Source: Gemmatimonadota bacterium (GTDB lineage Bacteria; Gemmatimonadota; Gemmatimonadetes; Gemmatimonadales; GWC2-71-9). Taken from it: 8,057 bases of DNA. Positions 1 through 6,386 of the stretch are shown piece by piece (position 1 is the stretch's first letter; the number at the start of each line of letters is the position of its first letter). A program made the translations under genes and the position numbers. The stretch spans positions 1 through 8,057 of the forward strand of contig JAOTWK010000144.1 of the NCBI GenBank assembly GCA_029862935.1, in the 5' to 3' direction. The notes under the pieces are model-generated. The model was not told where the DNA came from. It ran no database searches and worked only from the letters and a program-made list of their open reading frames with translations.

Positions 1-1
1 C

Positions 2-1846
2 ATGCTCGTCGTGGCGTGGTTCCCGCGTTCCGTGCGGGAGCAACTCCGCAATCCACCGACCCTTGAGGCGCCGAATGTCCGCGGTGGCTGGGTATACCCG
101 CAGCCCGCACCGACCGACGTCGCATTGAGCCGACGCGTGGCGGGTCGGTGGTACGACCTGTTCGTGCTGCATCAGGTGGTCTTTCCCCTCACCGCCGGTG
201 AGTTGGAGATCGGCCCAGCCTCGGTCTCGTACAGCGTACCGCTGTCGACATCGTTCTTGAGCCGTGAACTGCGCCGGGAAGGCCGAAGCGAACCCAGTAC
301 GCTACGCGTCGGCCCGCTCCCGCCGACGCCCGGCGGGACGACCTTCAGCGGTGCAGCCGGAGAGGGAATCACGGTCAGCCTCGACGCCTCGACAACCGAG
401 CTCAGACCCGGTGACGCGGCGGTTGTGCGGGTGGAGATTCGTGGCCGTGGCAATGTTGCACTTTGGCCGGAGCCGCACCTGCGTTGGCCGGCTGGGCTCC
501 GGGCCTATCGGCAGGACGTGAGCGTGGATTTGGCGATCGAAGAGGGGCGCATTGGCGGATCCAAGACCTATGAATACTTCGTTGTCGCCGACTCGGCCGG
601 GCGCCTTCTGGTTCCCGGCCTGAGCTATCCCTACTTCGATCCGGTGGCGCGTCGCTATCGGGATGCCACCACGCCGTCGGTGACCTTCGCGAGCACCGGG
701 GTAACCGAAGTACGGGCGCCGCTCCGGTCAATTGCTCCTCTGATGGCTCGCTCGCCGTGGCAGCGGGTCGGGGATGGCGCGGCGGCGATCCCTGCATGGA
801 TCTGGGCGCTCGTCGTCTTGCTGTCTCCGCCCGTAACGTTGAGCGTGCGGTATCGAGAGCGCCTCCGGGTGAGTGCCCAACGCCGAAAGCACCGTAGCGA
901 GTCGGGAAGCGACCTCATGCGTTCCGACGCGGAGTTCGGGCAGGTTCTGTCCGATCTCGTCCCAACAGCGACGACGATGAGCGGCGCAGAACTCGCAGCC
1001 GCGCTCCGTGCTGCCGGGATTGAGTCGAGCCTCGCTGTGCATGGCACTCAAGTGCGCGACCGACTGCATCAGGCGCTGTACGGACCGCAGGGGGCCACCG
1101 ACGCCGATGAGCTCGTAGCTGAAGTCGAAGCCGTGCTGCATCGTCTCCGCCGAGAAGCCGTTGGTGCCGCGGGTCGCGTCCTCGTGGTCGCCATCGCATT
1201 CCTGTTCGCTGTTGCCGGTTGGCAGACAGCCGCCGCGCAGTCCGCGGAACGTCTGTACGCAGCGGGGGCCGTACGGATCGCCGCCGACAGCTTCGCTGCT
1301 CGGGCGGGGGCAGAGCCTCACGTTGCGGCCCATTGGTTCAACCTCGGGAACGCCTATCAGCGACTGGACGCGACCACGCACGCTCGGGCCGCATGGCTTA
1401 GAGCTGCGCGTCTCGCCCCCCGAAACGGTCGAGTGCGAGGTGCCTTGCGTCAGACCCCATCGCCGGATCCGGTATCGGACCGGCTCACGTGGTTGTCCCC
1501 GGTCACGCCACGCGAAGTTGCCTTGGGAGCGATCGTGCTGTGGATGCTGGGTTGGGTGTTGGTCGCCATGCGTGCACGGCTCCGCATCGCGCTGGTTGCG
1601 CTGGGATTCGCCGCGCTGCTGGGTGCCTACGCCGGTGGTGTGCTCTTTCGGTATGGTGCGCCGGTCTCGCTCGTCGTGCACGAGGACACACCACTTCGTG
1701 TGGCTCCCTATGGCAGTGCAGCGCTGGTGGAGCAGCTGCAAGCAAGGATGGCAGTGCAGGTCGAGAGAAGTTGGGGACCGTGGCGGCTAGTGTCCCGCGG
1801 TGAGCGGAGTGGGTGGCTACATGAGACGGAGATGGTCGGGATCTGA
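2..1846 (+). CDS. BatD-BatE-like fusion aerotolerance protein, 5' partial
   Basis: Partial at the 5' end: the ATG at base 2 is internal, because a BatD protein needs a signal peptide and more Ig-like domains upstream. Residues are numbered from base 2. Residues 1-255 resemble the periplasmic BatD (oxygen tolerance) region, with FPLTAGELEI and a VPLSTSFLSRE-type segment. A membrane helix (about 260-281) leads to a basic, helical, probably cytoplasmic part (282-392). A second hydrophobic helix (393-412) followed by AAAQS looks like a bacterial signal peptide. Then come a TPR-like repeat (about 437-485, with HWFNLGNAYQRL), two helices (505-523, 529-549) joined by RARLR, and an SH3-like end (555-614, closing with SGWLHE). 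Helix, TPR, helices and SH3 is the BatE layout, so this reads as BatD fused to BatE. Bat proteins work beside MoxR ATPases and VWA proteins at the envelope; those genes would be expected upstream. Its stop shares one base with the mutL start. Confidence 0.83.
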   Translation: MLVVAWFPRSVREQLRNPPTLEAPNVRGGWVYPQPAPTDVALSRRVAGRWYDLFVLHQVVFPLTAGELEIGPASVSYSVPLSTSFLSRELRREGRSEPSTLRVGPLPPTPGGTTFSGAAGEGITVSLDASTTELRPGDAAVVRVEIRGRGNVALWPEPHLRWPAGLRAYRQDVSVDLAIEEGRIGGSKTYEYFVVADSAGRLLVPGLSYPYFDPVARRYRDATTPSVTFASTGVTEVRAPLRSIAPLMARSPWQRVGDGAAAIPAWIWALVVLLSPPVTLSVRYRERLRVSAQRRKHRSESGSDLMRSDAEFGQVLSDLVPTATTMSGAELAAALRAAGIESSLAVHGTQVRDRLHQALYGPQGATDADELVAEVEAVLHRLRREAVGAAGRVLVVAIAFLFAVAGWQTAAAQSAERLYAAGAVRIAADSFAARAGAEPHVAAHWFNLGNAYQRLDATTHARAAWLRAARLAPRNGRVRGALRQTPSPDPVSDRLTWLSPVTPREVALGAIVLWMLGWVLVAMRARLRIALVALGFAALLGAYAGGVLFRYGAPVSLVVHEDTPLRVAPYGSAALVEQLQARMAVQVERSWGPWRLVSRGERSGWLHETEMVGI

Positions 1847-3570
1847 TGGGGCGCATTGCCATCCTGTCCCAGACGGTCTCCGACCAGATTGCTGCGGGTG
1901 AGGTCGTTGAGCGGCCGGCGTCTGTGGTCAAAGAACTCGTGGAGAACGCACTCGATGCCGGAGCCACCAGCGTGTCCGTTGAGCTCGAGGACGGCGGGCG
2001 TGAACTCATCCTAGTCGCCGATGACGGGGAGGGAATGGATCGTGAGGATGCCTTGCTTGCCGCCGAGCGCCACGCCACCAGCAAGGTCCGCATGGCGACA
2101 GATCTGATCGGGGTGCCCACGTACGGCTTCCGGGGTGAGGCCCTTGCCTCAATCGCCGCAGTGTCTCGTTTCGAGCTCGAGACTGCGAAGCCGAACAGCG
2201 ATACCGGGGTTCGGGTGGAGATCCGTGGGGGCCGTCGTGAGGCAGCCATCGACGCGCCACGTACGCGCGGAACCACGGTCACGGTTCGCAAGCTGTTCGC
2301 CAACACGCCCGCGCGCCGCAAGTTCCTTCGATCGGCCCGCAGCGAAACGAGAGCCTCGGTCGAGGCCGTGACCCTGCTCGCTCTGACGCGGCTGGATGTG
2401 GCCTTCACCCTTCGCAGTGACGGCCGCAAGTTGCTCGATGCGCCCCGCGTGGCGAGCGCGGCTGAGCGACTCGCAGCGCTCTACGGTCGGAAGTTGGTCG
2501 ACCAGCTGCTCCCGGTCGACCATCATGACGGGTACCTGTCTGTGCGCGGATTCGTTCAGCGCCCGGCCGATGCTCGGGCAAGTGGACGGCGCGCGCATTT
2601 CTTCGTCAACGGACGTCCATTCCGAGACCCCTTTCTGGTTCGTGCCGCGGAGGCGGGCTACCGCGCCACGATTGCCCCGGGTGCGCGCCCGAGCGTGTTC
2701 CTGTCCATCGAACTCCCTGGCGATCGCGTGGACGTAAACGTTCACCCGTCCAAGCACGAGGTTCGTTTCCGAGACAAGATGATCGTGGAGCGTGCCGTCA
2801 CAGAGGCCGTGCGCCGCGCACTCCAGCCGCTGGCGGCGGCGGCCGTGGTGGAGCAGGGGGGTGTCGCGATCGGGCCGCATGGTCCTACGGGACCCGGCAT
2901 CCCGACACACGACGCCGTCCGAACAGGGCAGGCCGTGGAGGGCCAGCTCATATCGGGATCGCTGTTCGGAGACGATGGGTCGCGTCAGCAGGCGGTGGGA
3001 GAGCCCCAGGAACTGGTGCAAGTATTCCAGACATACATCGTATTTGCCACACACGATGGGCTCGTGATCGTCGATCAACATTCGGCGCATGAGCGGATTC
3101 TCTATGAGCAGGCCATGCGGGAGCTGCAGGGGACGGCGGCCGCCGGTCAACGGCTGTTGCTTCCTCTCACGCTCGATTTGCAGGCTGACGAGCTCGAGGC
3201 GGTCGAGCGGCACAACGACCTGTTGTCGCGCGTTGGGTTCGAGGTCGAACCGTTTGGCGGCCGATCCGTCGTTGTACATGCTGTCCCGAACCCGCATCCA
3301 CGGTTTGACGCGCGCCGCTGTCTCGAGGAGCTCATTGCGGATCTCGCCGGGAGTCGCTTCGGGGGGTTGTCCAATCGCCTTGAGCGGTTTGCAGCAACCT
3401 ACGGGTGCCGCGCCGCCGTGAAGGCCGGCCACATCCTGGAACGTTCGGAGATGCGGGAACTCCTCAGGCGGCTGTTCGCGTGCGAGCTCCCGCCCCACGA
3501 CGTGCACGGCCGGCCGACAATCGTGCAGCTGCCCAAGCGCGAACTGGAGCGCCGATTTGGCCGGGTCTAG
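1846..3570 (+). CDS. mutL: DNA mismatch repair protein MutL
   Basis: MutL, the ATP-dependent matchmaker that links MutS mismatch recognition to strand incision. At 574 residues it is slightly short (E. coli about 615). The N-terminal GHKL ATPase is complete: QIAAGEVVERPASVVKELVEN with E30 and N34, D59-DGEGM, RHATSK (75-80), GFRGEALASI (94-103) and the ATP-contacting lysine in HPSKHEVRF (K303). A short linker leads to the dimerisation domain, which starts near FQTYIVF (about residue 395). D410-QHSAHERILY-E421 fits the endonuclease motif DQHA(X)2E(X)4E with serine for alanine, so strand-nicking activity is plausible. GCRAAVKAG (520-528) matches the second motif. The usual CPHGRP motif is DVHGRP here (552-557), so the zinc-ligand cysteine is replaced by aspartate. 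The ATG shares its A with the upstream TGA. Only a weak GGGA precedes it, so translation probably depends on coupling. The order mutL-miaA is also seen in E. coli. Confidence 0.97.
   Translation: MGRIAILSQTVSDQIAAGEVVERPASVVKELVENALDAGATSVSVELEDGGRELILVADDGEGMDREDALLAAERHATSKVRMATDLIGVPTYGFRGEALASIAAVSRFELETAKPNSDTGVRVEIRGGRREAAIDAPRTRGTTVTVRKLFANTPARRKFLRSARSETRASVEAVTLLALTRLDVAFTLRSDGRKLLDAPRVASAAERLAALYGRKLVDQLLPVDHHDGYLSVRGFVQRPADARASGRRAHFFVNGRPFRDPFLVRAAEAGYRATIAPGARPSVFLSIELPGDRVDVNVHPSKHEVRFRDKMIVERAVTEAVRRALQPLAAAAVVEQGGVAIGPHGPTGPGIPTHDAVRTGQAVEGQLISGSLFGDDGSRQQAVGEPQELVQVFQTYIVFATHDGLVIVDQHSAHERILYEQAMRELQGTAAAGQRLLLPLTLDLQADELEAVERHNDLLSRVGFEVEPFGGRSVVVHAVPNPHPRFDARRCLEELIADLAGSRFGGLSNRLERFAATYGCRAAVKAGHILERSEMRELLRRLFACELPPHDVHGRPTIVQLPKRELERRFGRV
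3546..3549 (+). promoter_or_regulatory. Shine-Dalgarno GGAG for miaA
   Basis: GGAG inside the 3' end of mutL, 7 bases before the TTG at 3557. It supports that TTG over the next in-frame candidate, GTG at 3584, which has no comparable motif and would leave only two residues before the Walker A loop. Confidence 0.6.
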
Positions 3571-4480
3571 AGCACTGGTCCCCGTGCTTGTTGGACCGAC
3601 AGCCGTGGGGAAGACGGCGGTCGCGCTGGCATTGCGGCAGCATTGGAATCTCGTGGTCATCTCAGCCGATTCCCGACAGGTCTACAGGGGCCTGGACATC
3701 GGAACCGCGAAGCCGAGCGCTGAGGAGAGGACGCAAGTGCCCCACCGCGGCATTGACGTTGTCGAGCCCGGTCACCGGTACAGTGCCGGCCAGTTTGCGC
3801 GCGACGCTGCCGAGTGGCTGCGCGAAGTGGGCGATACGCAGCAACCGGTTGTCGTTGGTGGCACGGGATTCTATGTGCGTGCCCTTGCCGATGGTCTGTT
3901 CCGGGAACCGCCTATCGATCGCGAACGCCGTGATCGGTTCCGGTCGTGGGCGAAGCATGCCAGCGGGCTTGGCCAGTGGGCCGTACGACTCGATGCGGGG
4001 TATCGCGGTGGCGGCCGACAGCGAGCCGAACGGGCAGTGGAGATCGCGTTGTTGACCGGACGATCCTTGTCGTGGTGGCAGGCGACGACGAGGGCTCGAG
4101 GAATTATGCGTCCGTGGTACATTCGGTTGACGGTGCCGCGCGTCGTGCTCCGTCGCAGGATCGAGCGCCGAGCCCGCGAGATGCTCGAGCACGGGCTCGT
4201 CCGGGAAGTCCGGGACATATTGGATCGCGGTGTCGCTCCGGATGCACCTGGCTTGGATGCGGTTGGGTATCGCGAAGTTACGCGTCATCTCCTCGGCGGT
4301 ATGGCTGCTGACGAGCTCTTGACGGCGATCGTGGTAGCCACACGACGATACGCCAAGCGGCAGGAGACTTGGTTTCGACACCAACTCGTCGGGCATCCGG
4401 TCCTTACCCTCGATGCAACGGACGAGGCCACCTTGTTGGCGGACCGGATCGCCGAGCTCTGGGAAGAACGAGGCAACTAA
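3557..4480 (+). CDS. miaA: tRNA dimethylallyltransferase MiaA
   Basis: Transfers a dimethylallyl group from DMAPP to N6 of adenosine 37 in tRNAs that read UNN codons, giving i6A37. It has 307 residues, close to the family norm (E. coli 316). Seen in order: P-loop GPTAVGKT (13-20), DSRQVYRGLDIGTAKP starting at D38, PHRGIDVVEPGHRYSAGQF, VVVGGTGFYVRAL (98-110), a short swivel region, ERAVEIALLTGRSLSWWQ, VGYREV (236-241) and TRRYAKRQETWFR (262-274). These cover the nucleotide, DMAPP and tRNA-contact motifs of the family. The chosen start is TTG at 3557, 14 bases inside mutL, because GGAG lies 7 bases upstream and it gives a normal N-terminus. The TAA stop shares one base with the bshA ATG. No key motif appears lost. 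Confidence 0.96.
   Translation: MAGSRALVPVLVGPTAVGKTAVALALRQHWNLVVISADSRQVYRGLDIGTAKPSAEERTQVPHRGIDVVEPGHRYSAGQFARDAAEWLREVGDTQQPVVVGGTGFYVRALADGLFREPPIDRERRDRFRSWAKHASGLGQWAVRLDAGYRGGGRQRAERAVEIALLTGRSLSWWQATTRARGIMRPWYIRLTVPRVVLRRRIERRAREMLEHGLVREVRDILDRGVAPDAPGLDAVGYREVTRHLLGGMAADELLTAIVVATRRYAKRQETWFRHQLVGHPVLTLDATDEATLLADRIAELWEERGN
4470..4473 (+). promoter_or_regulatory. Shine-Dalgarno GAGG for bshA
   Basis: GAGG six bases upstream of the ATG at 4480. It fixes the bshA start there; the reading frame is open further upstream, but that part only overlaps miaA and adds nothing family-like. Confidence 0.6.
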
Positions 4481-5604
4481 TGCGTATCGGTATCACCTGT
4501 TACCCGACCTATGGGGGATCAGGCGCAGTAGCGACCGAGTTGGGACTCGAGCTGGCACGGCGGGGACATGAGATCCACCTGATCTCGTACGCATCGCCGT
4601 TTCGGCTCCGCGGTTTTGCCGAGCACGTGTATTTCCACGAAGTCGATCTGAGCGGTACCTACCCGCTGCTCGAGTATTTCCCCTACTCACTCGCGCTCGC
4701 CGTCAAACAAGAGGAGGTCGCACTCCGCGAGCAGCTCGACATCCTGCATGTGCACTATGCAGTGCCGCATGCGACGGCGGCGTTTTTGGCGCGAGAGATG
4801 CTCCGCGGCCAGCACGACCTCAAAGTGGTGACCACGTTGCATGGGACGGACATCACGCTCGTTGGTCAGGAACGATCGTTCTACACCGTGACGAAGTTCT
4901 CGATCGAACGCTCCGACGCGGTCACCGCCGTTTCAGAATACCTGCGAGATGAGACCTACAAGGCCTTCTTGTGCGAGGGGTGTGGGATCGACGTGATCCC
5001 CAACTTCATCAACCCTGCCGAGTACTACCCGTGTGAGGATGCGCCCTGTCGATCAGCGTTTGCACCCCCTGACACGAAGGTGTTGATGCACATTTCCAAC
5101 TTCCGGCCCGTGAAACGCGTGCCGGACGTGGTGCGCGTCTTCGCCAAGGTGCGCGAACGGATCCCGGCCGTGCTGGTGCTCGTGGGGGACGGTCCAGAAC
5201 GACCGGCGGTGGAGGCCGAGGCCGAGCAATTGGGCGTGACCCCGTATGTTCGCTTTCTGGGGAAGGTTAACGCCGTCGCCGACCTGCTGCGTGCGGCCGA
5301 TCTGTTTCTCCTGCCGAGCGCGTCCGAATCGTTCGGGCTCGGGGCGCTCGAAGCCATGGCGTGTGGCGTGCCGGTCGTGGCGAGCCGGGTAGGTGGCCTC
5401 CCGGAGGTGGTGGAGGACGGGGAGGCCGGACTGTTGGCTCCGGTGGGCGATACCCACGCGATGGCGCAGGCGGCGTTAGAGCTTCTGGAACCGACCCGCT
5501 GGCAACGTGCGAGTCGAGCCAGCGTTGCGTGCGCCGCGCGTTTCGACGAGGCCAAGATCGTTCCACAGTACGAAGCGCTCTACCGACGCGTGCTGGACCT
5601 GTGA
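4480..5604 (+). CDS. bshA: N-acetyl-alpha-D-glucosaminyl L-malate synthase BshA
   Basis: GT4 glycosyltransferase that joins GlcNAc from UDP-GlcNAc to L-malate, the first step of bacillithiol synthesis in the cytoplasm. It has 374 residues, typical for BshA. The N-terminal Rossmann domain opens with MRIGITCYPTYGGSG (1-15) and VATELG, close to the BshA signature. DILHVHYAVPHA and TTLHGTDITLVG are further BshA-type segments. The second domain has SNFRPVKRV (R209, K212, diphosphate contacts), LVGDGPE and the EX7E pair E283/E291 in ESFGLGALEAMACGVPVVAS, which binds the nucleotide sugar. A different GT4 enzyme is possible, but the N-terminal motifs favour BshA. Odd point: C165, C168, C185 and C190 form a cluster between the domains. 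bshB and bshC are not in this window, so the rest of the pathway must be elsewhere. The gene is followed by uppP with a 4-base GTGA overlap. Confidence 0.92.
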   Translation: MRIGITCYPTYGGSGAVATELGLELARRGHEIHLISYASPFRLRGFAEHVYFHEVDLSGTYPLLEYFPYSLALAVKQEEVALREQLDILHVHYAVPHATAAFLAREMLRGQHDLKVVTTLHGTDITLVGQERSFYTVTKFSIERSDAVTAVSEYLRDETYKAFLCEGCGIDVIPNFINPAEYYPCEDAPCRSAFAPPDTKVLMHISNFRPVKRVPDVVRVFAKVRERIPAVLVLVGDGPERPAVEAEAEQLGVTPYVRFLGKVNAVADLLRAADLFLLPSASESFGLGALEAMACGVPVVASRVGGLPEVVEDGEAGLLAPVGDTHAMAQAALELLEPTRWQRASRASVACAARFDEAKIVPQYEALYRRVLDL

Positions 5605-6386
5605 CCTACTGGCACGGTCTCTTGCTCGGTCTCGTGCAGGGTTTGACCGAGTTCCTGCCGGTATCGAGTTCCGGACACCTGGTGGTTGTCGAGACGGTGC
5701 TGGGGGTCTCGACACCCGGCGTCGTCGTGGAGGTTGTGCTCCACGTCGCCACGCTGATTGCCGTGGTGGTCGTGTATCGGTTGCGGCTCAAGACACTGGT
5801 TGCGGGCGCCGTGCGCGGTGACCGACGCGCCTGGTGGTACCTCGGTCTCTTGGCCATTGGATCGGTGCCTGCCGCGGTCGTTGGCCTCGCCTTCGCTGAC
5901 ATATTCGAGCGTGCTTTTGACTCCTTGTTCTTGGTTGGGTGTAACTTCATCGTGACCGGTGCGATCCTGTGGAGTACAAGGTGGATCCGGACGCCGCCCG
6001 CCGCCGACCGACCGTCGGCGGGAGGTGCTGCGGCGGTCGGCGTCGCGCAGGCCTTCGCGATCTTCCCAGGTATCTCCCGGTCCGGGACCACAGTGGCGGC
6101 CGGTCTCTGGCTTGGTGTGAAGCCGGAAGAAGCCGCGGAGTTCTCCTTCTTGTTGGCGATCCCGGCGATCGCGGGCGCAGGGCTGCTCCAGCTACCCGAT
6201 CTCTCGAGCGCGACGTACCAGGTGGGATGGGGACCGTTGTTGGCGAGCTTCATCGTGGCGCTGCTGTCAGGCGTGGTCGCCATTCGATTTCTCATCGCAT
6301 TGCTCAAACGCCGTGCCTTTCACCGATTCGCCCCATACTGCTGGGGACTCGGAGCGGTCACCGTATGGTGGGCCCTCGTAATGTGA
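5601..6386 (+). CDS. uppP: Undecaprenyl-diphosphate phosphatase UppP/BacA
   Basis: Integral membrane phosphatase that converts undecaprenyl diphosphate to undecaprenyl phosphate, recycling the lipid carrier for peptidoglycan and other wall polymers; the family also gives bacitracin resistance. It has 261 residues, slightly under the usual 270. The first signature is QGLTEFLPVSSSGHL (13-27) with Q13, E17 and H26, matching the (E/Q)XXXE motif and its histidine. The second is FPGISRSGTT (155-164) with R160. Several hydrophobic helices follow the usual BacA pattern, and the protein ends in a helix (about 245-261). The start is GTG at 5601, whose last bases form part of the bshA TGA (GTGA). The Shine-Dalgarno motif is weak (GGA three bases before), so reinitiation after bshA is likely. 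The frame is open upstream, but that part lies over bshA and is not family-like. Confidence 0.96.
   Translation: MTYWHGLLLGLVQGLTEFLPVSSSGHLVVVETVLGVSTPGVVVEVVLHVATLIAVVVVYRLRLKTLVAGAVRGDRRAWWYLGLLAIGSVPAAVVGLAFADIFERAFDSLFLVGCNFIVTGAILWSTRWIRTPPAADRPSAGGAAAVGVAQAFAIFPGISRSGTTVAAGLWLGVKPEEAAEFSFLLAIPAIAGAGLLQLPDLSSATYQVGWGPLLASFIVALLSGVVAIRFLIALLKRRAFHRFAPYCWGLGAVTVWWALVM
6001..6021 (+). repeat. Perfect 8-bp GC-rich inverted repeat inside uppP
   Basis: CCGCCGAC (6001-6008) and its exact reverse complement GTCGGCGG (6014-6021) are separated by 5 bases. The repeat codes for a hydrophilic loop of UppP (around AADRPSAGG). No T-run follows, so it does not look like an intrinsic terminator. It may be chance in GC-rich coding DNA. 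Confidence 0.45.
6351..6354 (+). promoter_or_regulatory. Possible Shine-Dalgarno GGAG for birA
   Basis: GGAG ten bases before the ATG at 6365, inside the end of uppP. It favours the ATG over the alternative GTG at 6383, although the spacing is at the long end. Confidence 0.4.

Noticed and set aside
2..4. ATG at base 2 as the true start of the Bat gene
   Set aside because: The sequence there is mid-domain for BatD, with no room for a signal peptide; the gene must begin before the window.
728..1741. Minus-strand open frame (337 codons) opposite the Bat fusion gene
   Set aside because: Its composition is unlike a folded protein, it has no family motif, and the + frame has clear domains.
2149..3660. 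Long minus-strand open frame (503 codons) opposite mutL
   Set aside because: It lies fully over a clearly conserved mutL, has no recognisable motif and is the usual antisense shadow in GC-rich DNA.
4369..4479. Upstream extension of the bshA frame
   Set aside because: It overlaps the conserved end of miaA and is not BshA-like; the ATG at 4480 with GAGG upstream fits the family N-terminus.
5361..5600. 80-codon upstream extension of the uppP frame
   Set aside because: It lies over the conserved C-terminal domain of bshA and is Arg/Gly-rich; the UppP family begins close to the GTG at 5601.
5969..6364. Upstream extension of the birA frame
   Set aside because: It overlaps uppP motifs, and it is not a winged-helix domain, so it does not restore the missing DNA-binding part of BirA.
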